In this document: one piece after another, positions 46,347 to 54,998 of the stretch
Numbering within the stretch: the stretch's first letter is position 1
Layout of the letters: each line of letters begins with the position of its first letter
Assembly (NCBI GenBank): GCA_049840595.1
Contig: JASGKO010000036.1
Location: 1-64,000, forward strand
Source: JASGKO01 sp049840595
GTDB taxonomy: Bacteria > Verrucomicrobiota > Verrucomicrobiia > Chthoniobacterales > Chthoniobacteraceae
DNA: 64,000 nt
Direction: 5' to 3'
Notes under the pieces: model-generated
Seen by the model: only the letters and a program-made list of their open reading frames with translations
Database searches by the model: none
Told to the model about the DNA's origin: nothing
Translations under genes and position numbers: made by a program

Positions 46347-47969
46347 TCAGGCGGCAGAGACCGGCGGCTTGTTTTCCTTTCCGCGCTCAGTCAACGAGGC
46401 AGGTTGCGAACCGGCAGGATTGTAGGCGATGCGGCTGTGCATCATGCTTTGCAGGGTAAAGCGGAAGCTCTCGGCGATCTGGCGGAGTTCCTTCAGCGAC
46501 AGCTCGCATTCGTCGAGTTGGTGATCGAGCAGGCGGGACTCGAAGATGTCGCTGATGAGTTGTTCCAGCCGTTGCGGGGTGACTTTTTCCAGCGAGCGGG
46601 AAGCGCTTTCCACCGCATCGGCGAGGCTGATAATTCCGGCCTCTTTCGACTGCGGGCGCGGGCCCGGATAGCGGAAGCTGTCTTCGCGCACTTCGGGGAT
46701 GTCCTCCTCACGGATGTTCATGATCTTGCCCCCCTGCCGCGCATCCTCCTGTTGTTGCAGAGCGCGCTTGTAGAAGTAGTTCACGATCGAGTTGCCGTGG
46801 TGCTGCTGGATGACGTCAATGATCTGCTGGTTGAGATTATACTTGAGTGCGAGGTCCACCCCTTCCTTCACGTGGGCAATGATGATGAGCGCGCTCATGG
46901 TCGGCGCGAGATCGTCGTGCGGATTGCGCTCCTGATTCATGTTCTCCGTGAAGTAATCGGGCTTTACCAGCTTGCCGATATCATGAAAATACGCCCCGAC
47001 TCGGCACATGGTGGCATTGGCGCCGATCGCTTCTGCCGCGGCTTCGGCAAGGTTCGCCACGACAAGACTGTGGTGGTACGTGCCAGGTGCTTCGATGGTA
47101 AGCCGCTTGAGCAGCGGATGGTTCAAATCCGCCATTTCCAGCCAGGAAATATCCGTCGTGAGGCGGAACATGGATTCCAGCACCGGAAGCGCGCCTCCGA
47201 CCAGCATGGCGGTCAAAATTCCCGAGCCAATCGCCGCGAAGCTCTGCCAGCCGATCGTCGGCCAGTCCAGCGCCGGAAATAGCTCCCAGGGGATAAGAAT
47301 CAACCCAAAGGCAATCGCCAGCGCCCAAGTCGCCAGACCGACACTAAAGCCAGCCCGCATGAGACGGCTGCGGCGACGCACCTCAAGCGTGAGGAAAACC
47401 GCCACGAAGCCGCTGATCAGGCTCATTACCAAAAACACGGCCGCATTGCCGCCCTGGAAAAAGGCGACATTACTGCCCTGGTAAATGATCGAACTCCAGA
47501 GGCTGACAAACACCGCCGCATACAGGCCGTGATTTTTCCCCAGCAACACCGAGCAAATCAATGGTGACAGTGCGTAGGGCACCAACAGCACAGACATTTG
47601 CGGGTCAATCGCGCCTCGGATGGCAAAAATAATCAGTGCCTTGGTAATAACTAGCTGACTCAGGATCGAGCCGAACATCAGGGCAATCCGCGAACTGCTG
47701 CGGAAGGAATTCGGGTGGTTGATCCACAATTGTGCAAGCGCAACGAAGAAGATGAGGAGCGCGATCAGGAAACGCTCCGCCGCGAGACGCTCAACATTGT
47801 AATTGATGAGGACCCACAGCCCCACGATGAAGCAAGTGAAGATGAAGACCTTCATTAATACGCCCGACTCCATTGAGCGCAGCACTTCATTTTGCGGACG
47901 ACGACGGCGAGTCTTGGCGGAGGCGAGACCTTTGCGAACCAGACGATTGCGTTCAAAGAATCCGAGCAT
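46347..47969 (-). CDS. PgpH-like 7TM-HD phosphohydrolase
   Basis: 540 residues, intact. N-terminal membrane region with about seven to eight helices (VFIFTCFIVGLWVLINYN onward), then a cytoplasmic HD domain: GTYHHSLVVANLAEAAAEAI, CRVGAYFHDIGKLVKPDYF, IQQHHGNSIVNYFY. PgpH proteins hydrolyse c-di-AMP; many also carry a large extracytoplasmic domain before the 7TM, which is absent here. Nine bases behind phoH. Confidence 0.85.
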   Translation of the reverse strand: MLGFFERNRLVRKGLASAKTRRRRPQNEVLRSMESGVLMKVFIFTCFIVGLWVLINYNVERLAAERFLIALLIFFVALAQLWINHPNSFRSSSRIALMFGSILSQLVITKALIIFAIRGAIDPQMSVLLVPYALSPLICSVLLGKNHGLYAAVFVSLWSSIIYQGSNVAFFQGGNAAVFLVMSLISGFVAVFLTLEVRRRSRLMRAGFSVGLATWALAIAFGLILIPWELFPALDWPTIGWQSFAAIGSGILTAMLVGGALPVLESMFRLTTDISWLEMADLNHPLLKRLTIEAPGTYHHSLVVANLAEAAAEAIGANATMCRVGAYFHDIGKLVKPDYFTENMNQERNPHDDLAPTMSALIIIAHVKEGVDLALKYNLNQQIIDVIQQHHGNSIVNYFYKRALQQQEDARQGGKIMNIREEDIPEVREDSFRYPGPRPQSKEAGIISLADAVESASRSLEKVTPQRLEQLISDIFESRLLDHQLDECELSLKELRQIAESFRFTLQSMMHSRIAYNPAGSQPASLTERGKENKPPVSAA

Positions 47970-47978
47970 AGGTAGCGA

Positions 47979-48950
47979 TCAGGATTTGGTGTTTTCGGTG
48001 CCGCGGTAGCGTTTATAGGCGCGCACGATGGATTGCACGAGTTCGTGCCGGACAACGTCGCGTTCTTCAAAAAAGTTAAAGGCGATGCCCTTCACATTTT
48101 CGAGGGCATTAATGGCTTCGACGAGGCCCGATTTTTTGTTCGGGGGAAGATCGATCTGCGTGCGGTCGCCGGTGATCACGCATTTGGAATCCGTGCCGAG
48201 ACGGGTCAGAAACATGAACATCTGCTCGGTGGTGGTGTTTTGTGACTCGTCGAGAACCACAAAGGCGTGATTGAGCGTGCGCCCGCGCATGTAGGCCAGG
48301 GGCGCGACTTCAATGACATTGCGCTCCATCAGCTTCTGGATTTCCTCTGCATCGAGCATGTCGTGCAGCGCATCGTAAAGTGGGCGCAGGTAGGGGAAAA
48401 TTTTCTCATTGAGGTCGCCAGGCAGAAAGCCGAGAGCCTCGCCGGCCTCCACCGCCGGGCGGGTGAGAATGAGCCGGTTCACATCGCCCCGCTTGAGCGC
48501 GGAGACGGCCATCGCCATCGCCAGATAAGTCTTGCCGGTACCGGCGGGACCGACTCCAAAGACCATGTCGTAGGACTCGATCAGTTCGATGTATTTCCGC
48601 TGCCCCATCGTCTTGGGCATGATGGGCGGGCGACGGGGCGAACAAATGATGCGAGTGGAAGTAAGCCCGGAAAGCCCCTGCTCACCGGGGGTTTTCACAG
48701 AATTGAGCGCGAAGGAAAACTCGTGTTTCTTGATCTCCAGACCGCGCTGGCGTGCTTCCGCGAGTTGCTCGAAGACTTTCTTTGCCCGTTCCACCTGGGC
48801 GGCATCGCCTTCCAGCTTCACCCAACCTTCACGCGTGGTCACCTTGACGCTCAACGCCTCCTCCAGGTTCTTCAACAGTTTGAAGTCGTTGGCGAAAAGC
48901 GCCTGCACCGTCCGTGCATTATCAAACTGGAGTGTCTGACTCTCGATCAT
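47979..48950 (-). CDS. PhoH-family ATPase (PhoH/YbeZ)
   Basis: 323 residues, intact. N-terminal KH-like part (VKLEGDAAQVERAKKVFEQL), then MGQRKYIELIESYDMVFGVG, Walker A GPAGTGKT, LTRPAVEAGEALGFLPGDL, Walker B FVVLDESQNTT and TGDRTQIDLP. An RNA helicase-like ATPase that works with YbeY. Eight bases behind the preceding gene. Confidence 0.9.
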   Translation of the reverse strand: MIESQTLQFDNARTVQALFANDFKLLKNLEEALSVKVTTREGWVKLEGDAAQVERAKKVFEQLAEARQRGLEIKKHEFSFALNSVKTPGEQGLSGLTSTRIICSPRRPPIMPKTMGQRKYIELIESYDMVFGVGPAGTGKTYLAMAMAVSALKRGDVNRLILTRPAVEAGEALGFLPGDLNEKIFPYLRPLYDALHDMLDAEEIQKLMERNVIEVAPLAYMRGRTLNHAFVVLDESQNTTTEQMFMFLTRLGTDSKCVITGDRTQIDLPPNKKSGLVEAINALENVKGIAFNFFEERDVVRHELVQSIVRAYKRYRGTENTKS

Positions 48951-48958
48951 TGGGATTT

Positions 48959-49393
48959 TTAGCGGAAACCGTAGGCCAGCGCCCAGTGGGTACGCTCCTC
49001 GTCCGACTTCTCAATCTCGACAATCAAATAGTAAGAGCCGCTGTGCTTGGGCGTGACGCGGGCGGCAGCGAAGTGGGCCTTATGCCAGGATTCGACTTCG
49101 GCGAGGTTCCCATCCGAGTCGTACACATGCACGGAAACCACAGCATTGGAGACATCAGTTCCCATCCAGAACCAATACTCATTGCCCTTGAAAAGCTGCT
49201 GCATGATCGCCTTCTTCTGCTTTACGCCGAGGTCGCCGCCCCAGTAGTCCTCACGCACAGTGAAGCCTTCCTTCACATAAGGATCGGCAGCTTCCAGCGC
49301 AAATGAAAGCGCATCATCCAAGGTGGCGCTCGCCCGGTGGACGAAGAGCCCGAAGATTAGAATTGCAGTTAAGATGCGGAAAAAAGTCTTCAC
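48959..49393 (-). CDS. Exported protein of unknown function A
   Basis: 144 residues, intact. Signal peptide MKTFFRILTAILIFGLFVHR-ASA, then a compact domain with FTVREDYWGGDLGVKQKKAI, YWFWMGTDVSNAVVSVHVYD and HSGSYYLIVEIEKSDEERTH. Reads as a beta-rich periplasmic protein. Immediately upstream of phoH (8 bases) and 11 bases behind exported protein B, so co-transcribed. Family not recognised. Confidence 0.7.
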   Translation of the reverse strand: MKTFFRILTAILIFGLFVHRASATLDDALSFALEAADPYVKEGFTVREDYWGGDLGVKQKKAIMQQLFKGNEYWFWMGTDVSNAVVSVHVYDSDGNLAEVESWHKAHFAAARVTPKHSGSYYLIVEIEKSDEERTHWALAYGFR

Positions 49394-49404
49394 AAAAGCA
49401 GGGG

Positions 49405-50208
49405 CTATCGCGTGTTTACCGCATGAACGACATCTGCCGAAATGTCGTGGATTTTTTCAACGTCCTTCGCGGAGACGTCGCCAGTTTCCTCAATGACCGG
49501 CTTCATGGCCACGAGACTATCGGAGACCTTGGCCACCAGTTGGTTTTTACGAAGGCGGGGCTCCATTTCTTTCAACCGACGCTGAAAGTACTCCAAAAGG
49601 GCAGGCTGGCGGAGTAATTCGGCACCATCCTTCGAATAACTGCGATTGACGACAGTGGTGAGCGCTTCGGTGCCGCGCAACCAGCCGCCGAGGCTAACCA
49701 ATTGCGCAAGCTGTTCGTCGTGCAGTTCGATCATCGCGGTCTTGACGTCAGTCAGCGCACCGTCGAGCTCCAGACGCACGCGCTGCCAGTCCTTGCGGTC
49801 AGCGGCATCGATGATGGCCTTGCTGCGGGCGGCCACCGATTTACGTACCCCCACGGCAGAGGCGAGGTTCAATACGTTACGACCGATCTTTTTAACCTCT
49901 TCACTTTCCTGAGCCTCGACGGCGATAAAGCCCTCGGCGATCACGGTTCCCAGCAGAAGCGCGACTTGAGCGCGTTCGCCGATGGGATTGGACTGCGTAG
50001 GGCGGAGCACCTCGTGCCAGTTGGGCGTCCCCAACTTATCGAGCACGCCGAAGACTTCGCTCGGGACCGGGACGATTACGTCATCGACAACCGTAGCCGG
50101 CATGGCACCGAGATCGATATGCCGGGGTGGGTCAGAGGCAATGGCCGAGGTGGCCAGAGTGGAAAGGAGTAGGAGGGCAAAACCGCGCTTTTTCATCGGT
50201 CGCTTCAT
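49405..50208 (-). CDS. Exported protein of unknown function B
   Basis: 267 residues, intact. Signal peptide MKRPMKKRGFALLLLSTLAT-SAIA; mature protein mainly helical (VALLLGTVIAEGFIAVEAQE; VGVRKSVAARSKAIIDAADR; LLEYFQRRLKEMEPRLRKNQ). First gene of the run leading to phoH, pgpH-like and ybeY. Function unknown; no membrane anchor beyond the signal peptide. Confidence 0.7.
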   Translation of the reverse strand: MKRPMKKRGFALLLLSTLATSAIASDPPRHIDLGAMPATVVDDVIVPVPSEVFGVLDKLGTPNWHEVLRPTQSNPIGERAQVALLLGTVIAEGFIAVEAQESEEVKKIGRNVLNLASAVGVRKSVAARSKAIIDAADRKDWQRVRLELDGALTDVKTAMIELHDEQLAQLVSLGGWLRGTEALTTVVNRSYSKDGAELLRQPALLEYFQRRLKEMEPRLRKNQLVAKVSDSLVAMKPVIEETGDVSAKDVEKIHDISADVVHAVNTR

Positions 50209-50564
50209 CGGTTGCAGAAGGGGATATCGAAAGTGACGACAGACACAGCAGGGCTGGACTTCTTGGCTAGGAGAGCAGTCATCATTTCAGTAAGTTATTA
50301 AAACTCAACCAAACTCGCCCGTATGCAAGCAAGCAATCTTTTTACGGGGAAAAATTAACCACGCAGCAGACGACCGCCCCGGACGAAGCGGAGTCGGTCA
50401 ACAAATTTCGCAGATTTAGACTGATCAAGCTAGGAAACCGCTGGCCTGGAAACCACACAGTTTGATGAAACTCAAAGTGTCATTCAAACCATAAAACATG
50501 AGCATTCAACTCTTTAAAACTTGTGGTTCCCTTCCTCTATGAGTTCCCTACCCCCCGTGGTAAA
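50209..50564. other. Intergenic region without a visible gene
   Basis: 356 bases, AT-richer than its surroundings. It should hold the promoter of the minus-strand gene at 50208. No ORF, RNA gene or hairpin with a T run was seen. Confidence 0.5.
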
Positions 50565-51377
50565 TTAGATCGCAAAGCGCGTCTGCATATCGCCCCCACC
50601 CTCGAGTTCGAGACCGGGAATGAGTTCGGTTTGAGTCAACTCCTGCTTTCCAATCACGAGTTCGCCTTGGAAGACGCCGCCTTTTTCCACACTAATCGCC
50701 TTGGCATAAACGGTCCCCTCCAAGTGACCGCTCTTGCTGATCTTGACGGCATCGGCAAAGACGCGGGCGGAAACTTTGCCGTGAATCTCGGCTTGGTGCG
50801 CCTTGAGTGGACGAACAAACTCTACGTCGGACTTTTTCTCGACGATGAGCTTGTAGGACTCGATGGCCCCCAGCAGACGGCCCTTGAACTTGACCGTCGC
50901 TTCGCCACTGCAAATGAGCGTGCCATGGACCTTGCCCTGAATGTGGGCTTCGCCACAGACGGACTTGGTGCTGGTCAGTTCCCCTTTCGGGGTGATCTGA
51001 ATAATCCCCTGCGTCTGAATATTGCGGCTGAAGATCGTCGAAACCTTGAAGTCTTTGAGATCAATGTACGCACCGCACTTCTGACACAGACTGGAACTGG
51101 CGGAGGAACTGACCTCCTGCCGCGTCTGGCACGCATTGCAGCATATCTGGCGGATGCGTTGACCACCGACCATGCCAGCCAGCTTTTGCAGGAAGGAAGG
51201 CCCCTTCGCCTCGTGTGGTTTAACGGGCTCCGGAGCCTTCTTCTCGATGCTGAAATGCTGGCCGCACTTGCGGCACAAAGTCGTGCGTGCAAAAGCCGAC
51301 TCCATTTGACTGGAGTGACAGTGCGGACATTCAACGCTGATTTTACCCGCCTGGCCCTTTGGAGGAAGGCTTGGCAC
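50565..51377 (-). CDS. Bactofilin-like protein with two N-terminal zinc ribbons
   Basis: 270 residues, intact. Two Cys4 modules: CPHCHSS...CRKCGQHF (about residues 17-42) and CCNACQT...CQKCGAY (about 79-103). A bactofilin-like beta-helix follows, with repeats such as GEAHIQGKVHGTLICSGEAT, AEIHGKVSARVFADAVKISK and SGHLEGTVYAKAISVEKGGV. Bactofilins polymerise into cytoskeletal filaments near the membrane; zinc ribbons are an unusual addition that could bind nucleic acid or partners. Six bases behind the plain bactofilin gene. Confidence 0.8.
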   Translation of the reverse strand: MPSLPPKGQAGKISVECPHCHSSQMESAFARTTLCRKCGQHFSIEKKAPEPVKPHEAKGPSFLQKLAGMVGGQRIRQICCNACQTRQEVSSSASSSLCQKCGAYIDLKDFKVSTIFSRNIQTQGIIQITPKGELTSTKSVCGEAHIQGKVHGTLICSGEATVKFKGRLLGAIESYKLIVEKKSDVEFVRPLKAHQAEIHGKVSARVFADAVKISKSGHLEGTVYAKAISVEKGGVFQGELVIGKQELTQTELIPGLELEGGGDMQTRFAI

Positions 51378-51383
51378 GGCGGA

Positions 51384-51788
51384 TTAGCGTCCGCCTTGGA
51401 TTGCAGGCTTCGGCGGCTCGTTCTGGCGAACAACCTCGGGTTGCTTCATCGCCACTTTGTTGGGGGTGACTTCGGACTTACCGACGAAGGTCGCACCTTC
51501 TTCGATCATCAAACGGGCGGCCTTGAGGTCTCCAATGAGCTGAGCCCGGGTCTTGAGCTCGCAACGCTCTTCCACGGTGATGTTGCCATGAACCTTGCCA
51601 AGAACCGTGACGGACTTGGTCTTGATCTCACCACGCACTTCGGCGTTTTCGCCCACCGTCAGCACGCCAGGAGAAACGATTTCGCCCTCGAGCTTGCCAT
51701 CGAACAGCAGCTCGTTCTGAAATTTCACCGACCCTTTGATTTCGACGTCCGACGAAAGGGTGTTTTTGGTAATGCTTGAATCAGCCAT
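51384..51788 (-). CDS. Bactofilin (polymer-forming cytoskeletal protein)
   Basis: 134 residues from MADSSITKNTLSSDVEIKG. Beta-helical repeats: FQNELLFDGKLEGEIVSPGV, NAEVRGEIKTKSVTVLGKVH, GNITVEERCELKTRAQLIGD. Short disordered ends, as usual. An in-frame ATG at 51875 would add 29 residues of low conservation. Forms a pair with the zinc-ribbon bactofilin downstream. Confidence 0.85.
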   Translation of the reverse strand: MADSSITKNTLSSDVEIKGSVKFQNELLFDGKLEGEIVSPGVLTVGENAEVRGEIKTKSVTVLGKVHGNITVEERCELKTRAQLIGDLKAARLMIEEGATFVGKSEVTPNKVAMKQPEVVRQNEPPKPAIQGGR

Positions 51789-51924
51789 AGTATTTTTGGT
51801 TTCAAAGTTCCCGCTGTGTCCGGGATTCAGGTTCAGTTTTGCCTCAGGGGTCTGAGGCGAATTTCTGTTAAACACGACCCCACTATTTGTCCATGTAAAT
51901 TCGCTGTCAACGGGCGAAAAAGCC

Positions 51925-53325
51925 TCACAGAGAAAGTTCTTCGGCCGGATAGGTCCAAATCTCGCTCAAGGTGGGGTGGTAATGTGGCACGCGCATTAAA
52001 TCCATCGCGGTGGCGTGGAAATACATCGCCACGGAAAGTTCGTGAATCAGGTCCGACGCACGAGGCCCTACAACAGCCGCACCGAGGAGTTCGCGGGTGG
52101 TGAAATCGGCGATCAACTTCACAAAGCCATCCGGCTCACCCATGACCAGCGATTTACCGTGATCGTTAAAGGGATAGCTGGCCGTAACAAACTTTCGGCC
52201 CTGCGCGCGCAATTCCGACTCACTGTAACCGGCGACCGCAACCTCGGGATGGGTAAACACGATGCTCATTTTGAGCCGGTAATCCATCGTTTCCAATGGC
52301 TCACGGCTTTCCTTGATGATTCGGGCCGCATTACGGGCCGCGATTTCCCCCTGCTGAATCGCCAGATGCACGATCTCATAGGGCCCGCAGACGTCTCCTG
52401 CCGCGAAAATGTGCGGGAGCGAGGTTTGCTGGGTCGGCTGAATGCTAACGTGTCCTTTTTCGAGCGAAACCCCGATTTTCTCCAACTCCAAGCCCCCCGT
52501 CTGCGGCTGGCGACCCATGGCATAGACGATCTGCTCGACCTCGACCGATTGCGGCTGGCCTCCATGCTGAAAGTGGGTGCGCTTGCCCAGGGCCGTGGCC
52601 TCGACTTTTTCCAAGGCCGTATTGCAAATGATCTTCGCCCCATGCTTTTGTAAAGCCTCAGTCACCGACTCGGTCACATCGGAGTCGAGCTCCTTCATGA
52701 CCCGGGAGCTCCGCTGGATGAGCGTCGTATCCACCCCCAGTCCGCTGTAATAATGAGCGAATTCCAGCGCCGAGAAGCCGCCACCGAGGATGGCTACCGA
52801 CTTGGGAATCGTCTCCGATTCCAGCACGGCATCGGTGTCCCAATAGCCAGCTTCCGCCAGCCCGGGAATATTCACCGCCTGGATCCTCGAACCGGTGCAG
52901 ATGAGAAATGTTTTGCCACGGACCGTTTCACGACCACCTTCCAGCAGTTTGACCGAAACGGTATGAGCATTTTCAAAAGCAGCCCAGCCGCGCAGGAAGG
53001 TGAACTTCCCGGCTTCGAGTTGCTGCCTCCGGTAATCAGCGAATTCGCCGATCAGCTTGCGCTTCCGGGCAATGATCGCTGCACCATCGTGGGAAATGTC
53101 ACCCGCATGGAGGCCGAACTCACCGGCCCGTCGCAGGGTGAGAAAACGGTCGGCGGACTCGATCAGCGTCTTACTGGGCATGCAACCGCGCAGGATACAC
53201 AGGCCGCCCACATCCCTTGCGCCCTCGATGACGACGGTTTTTAGCCCCAACCGGGTGGCCAGCGCGGCGGCATTGTAGCCCGCACTCCCCCCGCCAATGA
53301 CGACAAAATCATATTCAGCAATCAT
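51925..53325 (-). CDS. Pyridine nucleotide-disulfide oxidoreductase (dihydrolipoamide dehydrogenase/mercuric reductase-like)
   Basis: 466 residues, intact. FAD site VVIGGGSAGYNAAALA, redox disulfide GGLCILRGCMPSK (Cys43 and Cys48), NAD site SVAILGGGFSALEFAHYYSG, FAD site 2 HIFAAGDVCGPYE, and C-terminal dimer motif HYHPTLSE with the catalytic His-Glu. No adjacent 2-oxoacid dehydrogenase genes, and the divergent context argues against a dedicated lipoamide dehydrogenase. The start overlaps the membrane protein's stop by four bases (ATGA). Confidence 0.85.
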   Translation of the reverse strand: MIAEYDFVVIGGGSAGYNAAALATRLGLKTVVIEGARDVGGLCILRGCMPSKTLIESADRFLTLRRAGEFGLHAGDISHDGAAIIARKRKLIGEFADYRRQQLEAGKFTFLRGWAAFENAHTVSVKLLEGGRETVRGKTFLICTGSRIQAVNIPGLAEAGYWDTDAVLESETIPKSVAILGGGFSALEFAHYYSGLGVDTTLIQRSSRVMKELDSDVTESVTEALQKHGAKIICNTALEKVEATALGKRTHFQHGGQPQSVEVEQIVYAMGRQPQTGGLELEKIGVSLEKGHVSIQPTQQTSLPHIFAAGDVCGPYEIVHLAIQQGEIAARNAARIIKESREPLETMDYRLKMSIVFTHPEVAVAGYSESELRAQGRKFVTASYPFNDHGKSLVMGEPDGFVKLIADFTTRELLGAAVVGPRASDLIHELSVAMYFHATAMDLMRVPHYHPTLSEIWTYPAEELSL

Positions 53326-54846
53326 AGTTGAACCTGAAAGACCTTAAACCACTGGTTCTGGTACACAAATCGAAGGAATGGCGGGGCGGAATGAGGGGCA
53401 TTGAAAAGCGTGTAGGCCAATGCTTTGTCGCTGACCGGCTTGCCCAGGATGCGTGCGGAATTGGCGACCAAATTGTCTGGATCGTTTACCACGACCAAGT
53501 GCACACCACGGGCCTTGAGAATTTGCAGAGCCTCGGCAGGCGATTCGGCGGTAAAGACTTTCGCCGAGTCCACGATGCCCGGCAGGCTTTCGTGGGAACT
53601 CCCCGCCACGGAAGGCTGGTGCGACCAGTAAACCAGCGCCGGCGATTCCCACCACGGCGCAAGCGACGGAGCATGCACGCCACTGGCAATTTCCCGCAAG
53701 GCTTCCATCTCCGCGAGATGCTGTGCATGCTGCTCCTGCCCGCCAAAAATCCGAGTCTCCCATTCCGAGGCCACCGGCCACAGACTCACGAGGCAAACCA
53801 CCCAGGCCAGCCAACCCCGGCGCAGCCAGGCAAAGACCCAGGGCGACATCATCACAAAGACCAGCGCAAAGAAATATCCCCAGCGTAACTGCCAGAGCGT
53901 GAGTAGATAGACCGCCATCAACAGCGCGAAGAGCACCCTCATTTGCCGTTGCCAGAGCAGGGCCACCGGTGCCAGCAACAGCCCCAATCCCACCCAGCGG
54001 ACCAGTTCCGGATTCCACGGCTTCATGGAACCAAGCTCACCAATCGTCGCTGACCAGCGGGCAAAATCAGGGCCTTCGGGTAGCGGCGCATTGCGAAATT
54101 CAACCAACGCCCCCAGCAGGAAAAAACCCAGCGCGATACCCCAGACCAGTCGCTGGTTTTTCCACGACCAGGTGGCGCGTCCGGCGACACCCCGCAAAAC
54201 CTGCACCAGCATAAAAAGGATAAGCGGCTCGTAAAGCGACACCCAGAGCGCCAACCCCCAACTGATCCCAGCCACGATCCCCCACCCTCGTTTTTCACCA
54301 CAGGTCAGCTTCCATTCCGCTCCAAGAGCGATCGCCAACAGCAACATCTGCAGCGATTGGTGATCAGGACGGCCAAAAATCTGTCCATGGACCAGAATCG
54401 GGCTGGCAATGAAGAGCACCATCATGATTCCCCGGCGCGGCAGATCGCAGGCCCGGGCCCAAATCCAGAGAAACGCTGCCGTCAACACCGCCAGTAGCGG
54501 CGAAATCAACGCCCCGGCCCAATCAAGCGGATTGGATAGCAACGGCTTCATCGCCCAAGCCAGCGCCGCGATGCAATAATCGAAGACCGAGCTGGTATGC
54601 GGAGTCACCCCCTGCGGGTAATTCTCAAAGTCATGATGCCGGATAATCAGCCCTGGATGTTCATAGACCATCGCCACCCGGGTCATGCGGGAGTAGCAGT
54701 CGGCGTCCACAAAATAAAGGTTGTGGTTCTCCTGGAGCTCCGCCAAAATTGCCGACCTGCTGCACGGCAATAGTGTCGCGGTAATTGCTCATTCGCGTAA
54801 GCAACACCAACGGCAGAAACAGGCAGAGCCACCACATTGATTTCAC
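53322..54846 (-). CDS. STT3-like GT-C membrane glycosyltransferase (one frameshift)
   Basis: About 508 residues. Start MKSMWWLCLFLPLVLLTRMS at 54846 supplies the first helix; a break near 54745 joins it to the main frame. The first loop holds FVDADCYSRMTRV, a DxD-like motif, followed by YPQGVTPHTSSVFDYCIAAL, then GRPDHQSLQMLLLAIALGAE. This loop-helix order resembles STT3/PglB/AglB oligosaccharyltransferases and related GT-C enzymes; WWDYG-type motifs were not found. A transmembrane sugar transferase from a lipid-linked donor is likely; true N-glycosylation is unproven. Confidence 0.68.
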
Positions 54847-54998
54847 GACGTCAGATTTTCAAAAGCGCGCCACTTTTCAACTACATATTGTGGGCAATAC
54901 TTTCTTACTTCCAATATCTTGAATTCTCACCCATATAAAAGGGTTGTCGAAGCCCGCGCTTCCATTTAGTTTTTCCAACGACATTTTCCACACCAGCC

